64,000 nucleotides of DNA from an uncultured Roseibium sp. (GTDB lineage Bacteria > Pseudomonadota > Alphaproteobacteria > Rhizobiales > Stappiaceae), in NCBI RefSeq assembly GCF_963675985.1, contig NZ_OY780956.1:97213-161212 (forward strand), written 5' to 3'. A model generated the notes under the pieces. The model saw nothing but the letters and a program-made list of their open reading frames with translations. It was not told the origin of the DNA and searched no databases. This document shows positions 1 through 8,062 of the stretch, in pieces (the first letter of the stretch is position 1; each line of letters starts with the position of its first letter). The translations under genes were made by a program, and so were the position numbers.

Positions 1-53
1 TCATCCGTCAGGTAGTCGGCGGAGTCATAGCGGGTAAGTTTCTCGGTGGTCAT
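1..53 (-). CDS. HigA-type antitoxin, N-terminal end only (cut by window edge)
   Basis: Only the first 17 codons are inside the window. The visible peptide (MTTEKLTRYDSADYLTD) has the T-x-R-Y-D-S-A-D/E-Y-L opening typical of the 'addiction module antidote' family, a helix-turn-helix antitoxin that neutralises the RelE/HigB-like toxin and represses its own operon. Its ATG overlaps the toxin stop codon by four bases (ATGA), so the two genes are translationally coupled with the toxin first, as is usual for HigBA-type modules. The HTH part lies outside the window and cannot be checked. Confidence 0.75.
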   Translation of the reverse strand, partial: MTTEKLTRYDSADYLTD

Positions 54-352
54 AACTGATCCTTCCATTTCTCGGCCAAAGCCTTCGCGTTCTTAATGTC
101 CCTCGACTGGCTGCCTTTGTCACCGCCGCACAAAAGCAGGATCACGATTGATCCCTTCTGCAGGAAATACACGCGATAGCCGGGGCCATAGGCGATCCGA
201 AGTTCCGACACGCCTTCGCCCACGTGCTTAACGTCGCCCGGATTGCCCATTGCCAAACGGTCCAGCCTGTCCGCGATGCGGGCGACGGCCCGACCATCCT
301 TGAGCCGGGACAACCATTTGTCGAAATCGGCTGTGCGAAGTAGTTTAACCAT
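50..352 (-). CDS. RelE/HigB-type toxin of a type II toxin-antitoxin module
   Basis: A 100-residue protein of the 'addiction module killer protein' group (RelE/ParE superfamily), expected to act as an mRNA-cleaving or ribosome-linked toxin. Seen: the compact fold signature with FDKWLSRLKD near the N-terminus, the central R-I-A-Y-G-P-G-Y-R-V-Y-F strand pair, the LLCGGDKGSQ segment and the C-terminal DIKNAKALAEKW helix, all typical of the family. The start was set at the ATG that gives MVKLLRTADF; a longer frame to 388 would run into the operator-like repeat. It overlaps the downstream antitoxin by four bases. It is probably autoregulated through the inverted repeat at 355-400. Confidence 0.85.
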   Translation of the reverse strand: MVKLLRTADFDKWLSRLKDGRAVARIADRLDRLAMGNPGDVKHVGEGVSELRIAYGPGYRVYFLQKGSIVILLLCGGDKGSQSRDIKNAKALAEKWKDQL

Positions 353-354
353 GA

Positions 355-400
355 TGATAACTATAGTACACAATCCAGCACCTGCCAACTATAGTTATCA
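355..400. promoter_or_regulatory. Perfect 12-bp inverted repeat upstream of the toxin gene, candidate TA operator
   Basis: TGATAACTATAG at 355-366 is the exact reverse complement of CTATAGTTATCA at 389-400. The right arm lies in a ten-base palindrome (AACTATAGTT) and the left arm in a near-palindrome, so each may bind one HTH dimer, with centres about three helical turns apart. It lies directly upstream of the toxin start at 352, where HigA-type antitoxins bind. Binding itself is inferred. Confidence 0.6.
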
Positions 401-781
401 GAATATCGACCACTGCAAATCTCCTCGAAAAGGCGACCACGGGCCGCTCATGCACGAACCATCAACGTGGACCACTCGGGTCGGGCTGATCAGCGCTACC
501 TCGTTCCTCCGGCGAATAGGGATTTCAATGCGTCGCCGTGAAACCAAATCCCGCCTGAGCTATCGTCAGCTCGTCGCCCGCAAATACGGGACATTGGCAA
601 TACCGTGCCCAGACCCGCGTTGCCTGGCGTGGTGATGGACGTGACAGGTTTCGCAAAATGTCGATGGCTTTACGAATTTCGTATGATGACTGTCGCCTCA
701 CGGGTTCGTAAAATCCGTCGACATTTCATACAGAACTCATCCATCGGACAAAGAAGTCTGTTGCCCCCCAGTAGCATCACT
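401..781. other. Gene-free stretch with a long imperfect hairpin
   Basis: No open frame here resembles a protein I recognise. The stretch carries a long imperfect inverted repeat (listed separately at 656-726). The rest has nothing I can support and may be decayed mobile DNA between the TA module and the WGR gene. Confidence 0.4.
656..726. repeat. Imperfect inverted repeat, about 20-bp stem
   Basis: AAATGTCGATGG then TTTACGAA at 656-676 pairs with TTCGTAAA then CCGTCGACATTT at 705-726. There is one mismatch, one bulged base and one G-T pair, and the loop is about 28 bases. Neither arm is followed by a T run, so it is not a standard terminator. Its function is unknown. Confidence 0.6.
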
Positions 782-815
782 TTCATGAATCGATCGGCTG
801 CTATCGATTCATGAA
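782..815. repeat. Perfect 13-bp inverted repeat
   Basis: TTCATGAATCGAT (782-794) is the exact reverse complement of ATCGATTCATGAA (803-815), with an 8-base spacer. It ends 41 bases before the start of the WGR-domain gene and could be an operator or a hairpin in its leader. No T run follows. Confidence 0.6.
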
Positions 816-856
816 TTTCGTTGGACCGTGCTCCCAAAGAAGGCGACCCTAGGGAT

Positions 857-1117
857 ATGAGCACGTTCGATCCTCAACCGACCCACCTTCGCCGCATCAA
901 TCCGACCCGGAATATGCGGCGTTTCTACGCCCTGACGATACAGCCGACTTTATTCGGGGGCGCGTCACTGGTGCGCGACTGGGGGCGAATTGGCTGCCGT
1001 GGTCAAACGATGATGGAAACGTTTGAAAACCCGGCCGACGCCGCCAGTGCCCTCAAGCGAATTGAGTGCATCAAGAGACGGCGAGGATATCGGGATACAA
1101 ATAGACGCGTTGAATAG
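857..1117 (+). CDS. WGR-domain protein
   Basis: This 86-residue protein is almost entirely a WGR domain: a strand (RRFYALTIQPTLFG), the conserved L-V-R-D-W-G-R-I-G core, then the Q-T-M-M-E-T-F and A-A-S-A-L-K-R-I helix. WGR modules bind nucleic acid and occur in poly(ADP-ribose) polymerases and in many small alphaproteobacterial genes, often on plasmids and integrative elements. The start was set at ATG 857 (MSTFDPQPTHLRRI), with AGGG just upstream; a frame opening at 821 has no better signal. The cellular role is unknown. Its neighbours (TA module, DUF736 remnant) suggest plasmid-derived accessory DNA. Confidence 0.85.
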   Translation: MSTFDPQPTHLRRINPTRNMRRFYALTIQPTLFGGASLVRDWGRIGCRGQTMMETFENPADAASALKRIECIKRRRGYRDTNRRVE

Positions 1118-1204
1118 TCGGTGCACCGATGGGGGTGGGGGTGCTATTCCCGGGGACCCGCGAATGAGCGCCTCACCTGCTGGCGAGGGCCTCATCTCAA
1201 CCGC

Positions 1205-1393
1205 TCAATCGCGGTTGCCGTTGGGACGGGACCAGATCAGCTGCAGGCCCTCTTCGCCTTCCTCCTCAACCAGGGTGGCGTAGATTGGAGCCGGGAAGTT
1301 CGGGTCGTCCAGCTTGATCGAGAGGTAGCCGCGTTTGGTCAGCTTCTGCCAAGCGGCACCCAGCTCCACTGCATTTGAGTAGATGAAGGGGCT
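1205..1393 (-). pseudogene. DUF736 protein remnant, C-terminal half only
   Basis: The last 60 or so codons read SNAVELGAAWQKLTKRG, YLSIKLDDPNFPAPIY and ATLVEEEGEEG, the highly conserved C-terminal half of the DUF736 family found on conjugative plasmids and integrative elements of Rhizobiales and sphingomonads. The usual N-terminal half (T-F-T ... V-R-T-L-T-L) is missing. The frame stays open to 1549, but that part does not look like the family, so the gene appears truncated. The protein's function is unknown; the remnant marks former mobile DNA. Confidence 0.75.
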
Positions 1394-1520
1394 TGCGTTG
1401 ATTGAGGTAGCGGTCGCGAAAGTCTGAGTTCGACCAGACCCGGCAAAGCGGTCGTGCTTTACCTCAGTGCGCGCGGCGCTGCGAGACGAAGGCGGCCAGT
1501 TCGTCTCGCCTCTTCGGTTG

Positions 1521-1652
1521 GGTCCGCTAATGGAAGCGACCTCGATCACGACCGGCTATCTCGTCTTATCCGGCAGCGCTGCCATCATCCTGGCGGCTCT
1601 GCTTGTGCTGTGCCGCGAAACCAGGTCAGCACCAAGCATCGATGAAGTTTGA
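1521..1652 (+). pseudogene. Possible C-terminal relic of a membrane transporter
   Basis: About 40 codons ending at 1652 encode one hydrophobic helix (GYLVLSGSAAIILAALLVL) followed by a charged tail (CRETRSAPSIDEV), like the last helix of a major facilitator transporter. Nothing upstream continues the protein. It may be a chance frame, so this is a weak call. Confidence 0.25.
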
Positions 1653-1712
1653 GTGCTCGGCTCCGCGCCGGTCCACGGATGTTTTCGAAGTTGATCATCT
1701 TTGTCTCCGCCA

Positions 1713-3722
1713 CTAAGCAGACTGATTTTTTGCGCGGTGAGTTGCGGCGAATTGGGCATACCAATCAAGCACCTGAGGGTCTCGCATTGAGCCTCGGCTT
1801 GCAGCGGATTCGGGCGGTACACCCAGAAGAAGCTTGCGGATCGGCACCTCCATTTTCTTGGAGGTTATCGTGTAGGGAATGTCGGGCGCCTCGACGATCA
1901 CGTCCGGTACGTGGCGCGGGCTTCGATCGGTGCGCAGGCAGGATTTGATCGAGGCGATGAGATCTTCCGTCAGTTCTGTGCCCGGCTTCAGCCGCACGAA
2001 CAGGGGCATGAAGTATCCGCCGTCCGGCTTTTCTATGCAGACGATCAGGCTGTCTTCGATCTCGGCAATCGTGTCGAGCGTGCGGTAGATTTCCGCAGAG
2101 CCAATGCGTACGCCATAACGATTGAGCGTTGCGTCGGAGCGTCCGTGAACAAAGCATCCGCCGCGCTGATTGATCGTAATGGAATCGCCATGCCGCCAGA
2201 TCCCGGGATAGGTATCGAAGTAGGACGACTTATACTTTTCAAAGTCGCGATCGCCCCAAAGATAAAGCGGCATCGACGGCATCGGTTTTCTGACGACGAG
2301 TTCGCCGGGCTCACCAATTACCTCCTCGCCGCGTTCGTCGAATGCGCGTACATCCGCACCAAGCGTTCTTGCCTGGATTTCTCCGGCGAAGACGGGAAGC
2401 GTGGGGGAGCCGCCCACCAGACCGGAGCAGAACTCGGTACCACCTGACTGGGAGGTGACCCACAGGTCGGACTTCACGTTTTCATAGGCCCAGGCGAAGG
2501 TCTCGGGCGTTGCCGGCGAGCCGACCAGAAACAGGTTCTCGAGCGCAGACAAATCATACTTGTCTTTCGGAACGATGCCCTGCTTCTGCATGGTCATAAC
2601 AAAGGTCGGGCTTGTGCCGAGGGTCTGGGCTTTGGTGCGCGCGGCGAGATCGAACACGAAATCAGGTGTGGGATACGCCGGATGCCCGTCGTAAAGAACC
2701 GCTTCGGCGTTCATGAGCGGCGCCCACATCAGCGTGTTCCACACCATCCACCCGGTGGTGGAGTAGAAATACATCGCGCGGCCAGGCTTGAGATTGAGAT
2801 GAAAGGCCGCTGATTTGTAGTGCTCGAGCAGGATTCCGAGATGGCCGTGAACAATTGGCTTGGGCAGGCCGGTCGTACCGGATGAAAACAAGATCCAGAG
2901 CGGGTGCTCGCCGGAGACATATTCGAAGGTGAAGTCTTCGGCGGCGACATCGGGCCCGGCTAAAAGCGTGTTCCAGGCGAGAACATCGGGTTTCATTTCA
3001 GGCGCGGGAGCGTCCCGGTTGAGATAGTCCAGCCAGACGACCGTCTTCACGCTCGGCAATGCTGCGACGATTTCAGCGATCTCCGCGCTGCGATCGAAAT
3101 CTTTGCCGCCATACCGATATCCGTCCCCCACCAACAGGAGCTTCGGTGAAATCTGCGAGAAGCGGTCCACTACGGTCTTGGAACCGAATTCCGGCGCGGC
3201 GGCGGACCACACGGCCCCGATGGCCGTGGTCGCAAGCATTGCAATCACGGCTTCCGGAATGTTTGGCAAGTAAGCCGCGACGCAATCACCGGGCCGAATG
3301 CCAAGATCACGAAATTGCTGGGCGAGTTTACGAACAGACGCACCGAGTTCGATCCAGCTCATCTGTGCCAGCGGACGAAGCTCGGACATGTGGCGGAGAA
3401 CAGGGCGCTCGGGGTCGCCGTTGCTCTCATGACGAAGAACGTGTTCGGCGTAGTTGACGCGTGCGCCTTCGAACCAGATGGCTCCGGGCATGTCGCGGGA
3501 GGAGAGCACTTGTTTGTAGGGCGTCACCGAGTGAATTTCGAAATAGTCCCAGATGCTGAGCCAAAACTGCTCAGGTTCGGCAACCGACCAGGACCAAAGG
3601 GCCTCATAATCGTCGAAGGTCAATCCGCGCTCGTCGTCGAGCCACGACATGAACTTCGAAATATTCGAGCTTTCGACAAACTCGCGGCTCCCTTCCCAGA
3701 GAAGCTCCCCAGCCTGAACCAT
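1713..3722 (-). CDS. Acetoacetyl-CoA synthetase (acetoacetate--CoA ligase)
   Basis: A 669-residue ANL-superfamily ligase that activates acetoacetate with ATP and CoA, feeding ketone bodies or leucine breakdown products into acetoacetyl-CoA. Seen: the N-terminal acetoacetyl-CoA synthetase cap (WLDDERGLTFDDYEALWSWS), the P-loop-like motif SSGTTGLPKPI near residues 277-287, the family-specific TTGWMVWNTLMW stretch, GGTEFCSGLVGG, and the WRHGDSI plus R-x-D-A-T-L-N-R-Y-G-V-R-I-G motifs of the C-terminal domain. Length is normal for the family. The catalytic Lys region near the end (ITSKKMEVPIRKLL) is present. Its promoter region holds the GTAC inverted repeats at 3813-3842, so it is probably controlled by the TetR protein encoded at 5292-6038. 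Confidence 0.95.
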   Translation of the reverse strand: MVQAGELLWEGSREFVESSNISKFMSWLDDERGLTFDDYEALWSWSVAEPEQFWLSIWDYFEIHSVTPYKQVLSSRDMPGAIWFEGARVNYAEHVLRHESNGDPERPVLRHMSELRPLAQMSWIELGASVRKLAQQFRDLGIRPGDCVAAYLPNIPEAVIAMLATTAIGAVWSAAAPEFGSKTVVDRFSQISPKLLLVGDGYRYGGKDFDRSAEIAEIVAALPSVKTVVWLDYLNRDAPAPEMKPDVLAWNTLLAGPDVAAEDFTFEYVSGEHPLWILFSSGTTGLPKPIVHGHLGILLEHYKSAAFHLNLKPGRAMYFYSTTGWMVWNTLMWAPLMNAEAVLYDGHPAYPTPDFVFDLAARTKAQTLGTSPTFVMTMQKQGIVPKDKYDLSALENLFLVGSPATPETFAWAYENVKSDLWVTSQSGGTEFCSGLVGGSPTLPVFAGEIQARTLGADVRAFDERGEEVIGEPGELVVRKPMPSMPLYLWGDRDFEKYKSSYFDTYPGIWRHGDSITINQRGGCFVHGRSDATLNRYGVRIGSAEIYRTLDTIAEIEDSLIVCIEKPDGGYFMPLFVRLKPGTELTEDLIASIKSCLRTDRSPRHVPDVIVEAPDIPYTITSKKMEVPIRKLLLGVPPESAASRGSMRDPQVLDWYAQFAATHRAKNQSA

Positions 3723-3812
3723 TCCATCCTCCCGCGCTGCGCGTCACCGACCGACTTAAGACCGGGTCATGTCCCGTTATCGTCAGCCTGCCCGCATAAA
3801 TTCACTAGACAG

Positions 3813-3842
3813 TGTACAACAAATCATTGTACGTTGTACATG
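3813..3842. promoter_or_regulatory. Clustered GTAC operator, candidate TetR site
   Basis: ATTGTAC-GTT-GTACATG at 3826-3842 fits a 17-bp dyad (ATTGTAC-N3-GTACAAT) also found at 6050, 6193, 13691 and 13713. A further half-site, TGTACAA at 3813-3819, forms an inverted pair with TTGTAC at 3827-3832. The cluster lies between the divergent acetoacetyl-CoA synthetase and the decayed aminotransferase. The binding protein is inferred. Confidence 0.6.
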
Positions 3843-3843
3843 A

Positions 3844-4476
3844 ATAGTATCAAGTGATGAGCAGATCGGTCAACATGTCACTGACAAATCTTGCGAATGC
3901 GTCGCGGCCGCCCGCGAACAGGTCGAAGAAGTCGCGTTTGCGAGCAGAAACGTCTTCGAGAATGAACCCGACGGGCGCCTTGCAGAACGACGAGCGCGCT
4001 TGGCGGATCCTGGATTTGAGAACGCGCGTATCGTGTCGGCCGGCTCCGAAGCGACAGAGACCCTTATCAATATGACGCGGCAACTTGCCGTCGTTCGGGG
4101 TCAAGGGACCCGATGGACGGTGCCTTCCCCTAACCCAAGCTATCACGGCACCTCACTCGGCGCGGTTGCCGTGACAGGCGCCCCGGACAGCGAAGCTATC
4201 TGCCCACCTGTGAGGCGCATCATGCCCAAGGCTCTCAGGTCTCTCTCCTATCGCGTTCCGGAGTACGTAACCGACAGTTACGCAGACCACGGCGCGAACG
4301 TGCTGGAGCAACTCACTCTCGACGAGGGCAAGGAATCCATTCCTTCCTTGATCCTGGAGCCGGTTGGCGGACTGGCAACGGGGGGGCTTGTAGGAACCGC
4401 CGGATTTTACAAAGCCCTACGGGATATCTGCGACCGTAATGGCTTTCCGCTCTACGTCCGGCGGGCGGACGCGTGA
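3844..4476 (+). pseudogene. Class III aminotransferase, both ends lost
   Basis: An open frame of about 210 codons matches the middle of a PLP-dependent class III aminotransferase: VAFASRNVFENEP, then GSEATETLINMTRQLAVVRG, PSYHGTSLGAVAVTG and LILEPVGGLATG. The N-terminal 50 or so residues are absent and no start codon is evident. After DRNGFPLYV the family would continue with the D-E-V motif and the PLP-binding lysine, but the frame switches to the next gene instead. The cofactor lysine is therefore missing and the product cannot be active. The break lies exactly at the start of the downstream dehydrogenase, which suggests one deletion. Confidence 0.85.
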
Positions 4477-5303
4477 TGTTGCGTAGGTTCCCAGGCAACG
4501 ACGTGCGCGGAACAACACTCGGCTTTATCGGTCTGGGCGCATTTGGTCGTTTCGCAGCCCGGCATCTGGCGCCCCATTTCCAAACGGTTTTCTATGACCC
4601 GGAGGTCCGCGATCTGCCCGCACCCCTCAAATATTGGGTGGAGCCTGCGAGCATCGCAGAGGTGGCCGCCAGCGATATTGTCGTTTTGGCCATGCCGGTG
4701 CAGCATTTATCCGACGTGGTGCGCGCGATCACGCCGCTGCTGCGGCCGGGGACCCTCGTTCTGGATGTTTGTTCGGTCAAATCCGAGCCTCTGGACATCC
4801 TCTCGGGACTACCTGCCCATGTCGACATAGTGGGGACCCATCCGGTATTCGGTCCGCAAAGCGGCAAACGTGGAATAACCGGGCTTCCGATTGCCCTTGT
4901 CCCGCTACGCGGGCATCGCACCCATATCGTCAAAAGATTCCTTCGGGAGAATTTGGGTCTGCACGTCGTTGTCACCACCGCCGAAGAACATGATCGCCAA
5001 ATGGCCAGTGTTCAGGGTCTCACACATTTGATTGCCAAGGTGATGCTGGCCATGCCGCAGAAAGATATATGGCTCAAAACCGCCACCTACGAGCATCTGG
5101 AAGCCATGCTGGACATGCTACGGCATGATTCAGACGACCTCTTTCGCGCCATTTGCGGACACAACCCCTACGTTGGAGATGTTGTCAAAGGGTTCTTTGA
5201 AGCCGTGGAAGACGTCTCTGATCGCCTTGGCGTAAAGGTAACCGGGGATAGTCCACTCCACAGCGAGGGCATACGCGCGATTGGGCAGACTTTATTGCGA
5301 TAA
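4473..5303 (+). CDS. Prephenate/arogenate dehydrogenase family protein (TyrA-like)
   Basis: This 276-residue protein has the N-terminal NAD(P) fold with GFIGLGAFG (residues 17-25) and the family motifs DVCSVK and GTHPVFGPQSG, whose His is the catalytic residue of TyrA enzymes. It resembles the plant-type arogenate dehydrogenase subgroup, which oxidatively decarboxylates arogenate or prephenate in tyrosine synthesis; substrate preference cannot be read here. No ACT domain is present. The first codons (GTG-ATG-TTG) overlap the aminotransferase relic by four bases, so the native start may have been altered by the deletion at that junction. Its 3' end overlaps the convergent tetR end by 12 bases. 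Confidence 0.85.
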   Translation: MMLRRFPGNDVRGTTLGFIGLGAFGRFAARHLAPHFQTVFYDPEVRDLPAPLKYWVEPASIAEVAASDIVVLAMPVQHLSDVVRAITPLLRPGTLVLDVCSVKSEPLDILSGLPAHVDIVGTHPVFGPQSGKRGITGLPIALVPLRGHRTHIVKRFLRENLGLHVVVTTAEEHDRQMASVQGLTHLIAKVMLAMPQKDIWLKTATYEHLEAMLDMLRHDSDDLFRAICGHNPYVGDVVKGFFEAVEDVSDRLGVKVTGDSPLHSEGIRAIGQTLLR

Positions 5304-6038
5304 GCGGACCTCAAGACCATCCACAACAGCCTGGATGAAGGTTTCGAACCCTGAATCGAGTGGCGAGAAGGCACCGTTCTGCCAACGTAGAATGAAGGCT
5401 TTGTTCGCGAAATTTCCAGCGTTTCGCGCCAGTATGGGATGTCGGGTGTCGTCTACCGATGCGACCACATTTTGCATGGCTGCCGCCCAATCGTCGGCCT
5501 CCTCCTTGGGCACCATCGAGAATTCCTGGGTGGTGAACCCGACCATTGTCGCGATGACCGCGTTGAAAACGGCAAGCAGGTCGTCGTCGGCAAAGCCGGC
5601 TTTGGAGAGTGTGCGCAAGATGCTCTCGATCATGTCGAGGTCTACACTCGCGTTGGAAACCAGTTGCACACCGATCAGGGGCGCGACGTTGGGATGCACG
5701 CGAATGGCTTGTCGATAGTTCCGGAACAATTGTTTGAGCCATTCTTTCCAATCGTCCTGCTCCTCGGGAACAATACCTCCCAGGACTCGCGAAATCATTT
5801 CCGTGATTACGGCATTACGGCTGGGGACATGCCAATAGATCGCCGTGGGATAGACCCCCAGTTCCTTGGCCAGGTTGCGCATGCTGAAGCTCTCAAGATC
5901 GGTCGTGTCTATCAGCTTGAGCGCAGCTTCAATCACCGCTTCCTTGGTCAGACCCGGTGTCTCCGAGTTGCCTTTGCGCTTCTTCGGTGTTCGGCGCTGC
6001 CTGCCAACGACTGAGTGACTCAACGATACGACCTCCAT
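5292..6038 (-). CDS. TetR/AcrR family transcriptional regulator
   Basis: A 248-residue regulator. After a basic leader comes a TetR HTH (GLTKEAVIEAALKLID, then MRNLAKELGVYPTAIYWHV, about residues 28-75) and an all-helical ligand-binding domain (IRVHPNVAPLIGVQLVSNA, MVGFTTQEFSMVP). A close HTH relative lies decayed at 13811. A GTAC dyad at 6050-6066 sits 12 bases upstream of its start, consistent with autorepression. Related dyads precede acetoacetyl-CoA synthetase, the recombinase relic and the TRAP operon. The ligand is unknown; an acyl or keto compound linked to acetoacetate use is a guess. Confidence 0.9.
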   Translation of the reverse strand: MEVVSLSHSVVGRQRRTPKKRKGNSETPGLTKEAVIEAALKLIDTTDLESFSMRNLAKELGVYPTAIYWHVPSRNAVITEMISRVLGGIVPEEQDDWKEWLKQLFRNYRQAIRVHPNVAPLIGVQLVSNASVDLDMIESILRTLSKAGFADDDLLAVFNAVIATMVGFTTQEFSMVPKEEADDWAAAMQNVVASVDDTRHPILARNAGNFANKAFILRWQNGAFSPLDSGFETFIQAVVDGLEVRLSQ

Positions 6039-6049
6039 TTTCCGCTCTT

Positions 6050-6066
6050 ATAGTACATCGTACAGG
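6050..6066. promoter_or_regulatory. GTAC dyad upstream of tetR
   Basis: ATAGTAC-ATC-GTACAGG matches the 17-bp dyad with N3 spacer seen at 3826. It lies just before the tetR start at 6038, as expected for autoregulation. Confidence 0.55.
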
Positions 6067-6192
6067 GCTTGGAAACGTTCGAGGACGCGTCGTCGAGCAA
6101 CTGTATCGCCGGACCAACGGCCAAGCGCCCTTGCAAGCTGCGCGCAAATTCCTCTGACAGGCTATTTGCCAATCCGCGTCCCTCCACAGTTT

Positions 6193-6209
6193 ATTGTACG
6201 TTGTTATTG
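6193..6209. promoter_or_regulatory. GTAC dyad near the recombinase relic
   Basis: ATTGTAC-GTT-GTTATTG has an intact left half and a degenerate right half. The spacer is identical to that of the 3826 site. It may be a leftover of a lost target gene, since the DNA after it is a recombinase relic. Confidence 0.45.
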
Positions 6210-6250
6210 AACATGGTTCAACCAAGAGAAAAGCTGATCATGAAACCTAT

Positions 6251-6622
6251 TGCCTTGGCTGTGGGGTATTGCCGAGTTGTCTGCGGCTTGACCGGTTCGT
6301 CCGGCCTACCCGCGATGTGTCCAATCTCGTTCACGTGCTTGACGAAAAAGGCGCATTCCTCTGTGTCCTTGACCCAGAAGTGACAACAGCCGAATTCATG
6401 GGACGGATGGTGGTCCCCATTCGCGGCAGGGATGCTGACATCGACTCGGCGAAGGGCGAAGGCGTTTACAAAGGGCGCAAGAAAAACATCGATGACGCCG
6501 AAATCCGAAAGCGGATCGCCGCAGGTGCAACGACGGCTCAAGTTGCCCGTGATCTGCAGGTTTCCGGGATGACCCTATACCGCGCTCTGTCGGTTCAGGT
6601 AGCCAAATCAGAATCCGCTTGA
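6251..6622 (+). pseudogene. Serine recombinase (resolvase/invertase) remnant
   Basis: The frame encodes pieces of a Hin/TnpR-type serine recombinase: LRLDRFVRPTRDVSNLVHVL, then VLDPEVTTAEFMGRMV, and after a jump KGEGVYKGRKKNI with the C-terminal HTH (RIAAGATTAQVARDLQVSGMTLYRAL). The N-terminal catalytic serine region (Y-x-R-V-S) is missing. The long helix E region between GRMV and the KGVYKGR hinge is shortened and altered. The gene is therefore inactive. It may be left from the element that brought in or rearranged this region. Confidence 0.8.
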
Positions 6623-6995
6623 AACCGGGCTCCCTATCCGTTCTTCGAGTTGGCTGAAATCGCAGCTTCAGGCCGACTGGGCCTAGAGCCAATTATCAGT
6701 TTCCGGCCGATGCGACGCGCGTCGGCGCGCAATTCACTGGCTCTTGCAGATCCGTATGCGGGAGCCGAATGAAGCGACCACTCCATACCTGCCCAAGCGT
6801 TATAGAAGAATAATTATATGTATTAATCCATACATTACATTAATGTTATTTTTCACAAGAGAATAGATTAACTGGAATTTCAGAAGTTTTCTGAAATAAT
6901 CGAGTGGAAACCATAGTATTGTTATAAATAACTATGATTCCTCTCAGATACTCAAAGTAGAAAACAGAATCAGAACAACCAGGGGACAAAAGGAC
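6623..6995. other. AT-rich leader before the torT-like gene
   Basis: From about 6790 to 6965 the DNA is markedly AT-rich compared with its surroundings. It ends in a purine-rich ribosome-binding stretch (ACCAGGGGACAAAAGGAC) before the ATG at 6996. It most likely carries the promoter. No gene or clear operator was found. Confidence 0.4.
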
Positions 6996-8048
6996 ATGCT
7001 CAAAGGAACTACATTGGCGGTTGGAATTGCCGCATTCTCAATCTCCGCCGCATTCGGTCAGACTTGGAATGTCGACAAGTGGACACCTGCGTATGATTTC
7101 TCAAACCCGCCACAAGATGCGAGTTATTCAGCGCTTGGGAAGGCGTCCAAAAAGTGGAACCTTTGCGTCATTTTTCCGCATCTCAAAGACCCCTATTGGG
7201 TCGCAACAAACTACGGTGTTGTTTCGCAGGCGCAGAAAATTGGCGTGGCCGTCGATCTTTACGAGGCAGGAGGATATCCCAATCTCGAAAAGCAAAAGCA
7301 GCAATTGATGGACTGTGCCGACGGAAATTACGACGCAATTCTATTGGGTACTGTATCGTACGATCAGATGACACCAACAGTCGTCGAAGCATCCAAGAAG
7401 AAGCCTGTTTTTGCGACCGTAAATGCGATTTTGCCCGATGGGATATCAGGAATGGCCGCGGTCGATTGGCACGATATGGGCCGCGCGGCCGGCCGATATT
7501 TCTCTGAAACTTACCCCACGGGATCAGCCGCCGCCAAGGTCGCTTGGCTGCCTGGACCGGAAACTGCGGGATGGGTAAAGTTCACAGACAAGGGGTTCCG
7601 GGAAGTCGTCAAGGATTCTTCTATTGAATTGGTCGCCGTCAAGTACGGCGATACCGGTAAGGACATTCAACAAAAGCTTGTTGAAGACGTTCTCGACGAA
7701 CATCCTGACCTGGACTATATCGCCGGAAACGCGGTCGCAATTGAAGTTGCGATGAGTGTGGTGCGGCAAAGGGGTCTGAAAGACCAGGTGAAACTGGTCT
7801 CGGATTATTTCACCCCGGCCATTTATCGCGGAATTCGTCGCGGCTTGATCTCAAGCGCTCCGACAGACAGCGCGGCGTTGCAGGGGGTGATTTCGGTCGA
7901 CCAGGCCGTTCGGTCTCTTGAAGGTTCTGTAGAAGCTGACCACGTTGGTCCCGCGATTTTCAACGTCAACAAAGACAATGTGAAATCCTTCGCGCTGGAA
8001 GAATCGCTCGCCCCCTCCGACTTCAAGCCGACATTCAAAGTCGACTGA
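6996..8048 (+). CDS. torT: TorT-family periplasmic binding protein
   Basis: This 350-residue protein has a signal peptide (about residues 1-21, ending SAAFGQ) and a periplasmic type I binding fold (CVIFPHLKDPYWVATNYG, GNYDAILLGTVSYDQM, LDYIAGNAVAIEVAM) matching TorT of the trimethylamine N-oxide (TMAO) system. TorT binds TMAO and presents it to the sensor kinase TorS. No torS, torR, torC or torA is seen here; the next gene is instead a chemoreceptor, so the protein may serve taxis. A hairpin at 8063-8087 separates the two genes. The ligand (TMAO or another small compound) is inferred from the family only. Confidence 0.85.
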   Translation: MLKGTTLAVGIAAFSISAAFGQTWNVDKWTPAYDFSNPPQDASYSALGKASKKWNLCVIFPHLKDPYWVATNYGVVSQAQKIGVAVDLYEAGGYPNLEKQKQQLMDCADGNYDAILLGTVSYDQMTPTVVEASKKKPVFATVNAILPDGISGMAAVDWHDMGRAAGRYFSETYPTGSAAAKVAWLPGPETAGWVKFTDKGFREVVKDSSIELVAVKYGDTGKDIQQKLVEDVLDEHPDLDYIAGNAVAIEVAMSVVRQRGLKDQVKLVSDYFTPAIYRGIRRGLISSAPTDSAALQGVISVDQAVRSLEGSVEADHVGPAIFNVNKDNVKSFALEESLAPSDFKPTFKVD

Positions 8049-8062
8049 GCCGACATAAAGAC

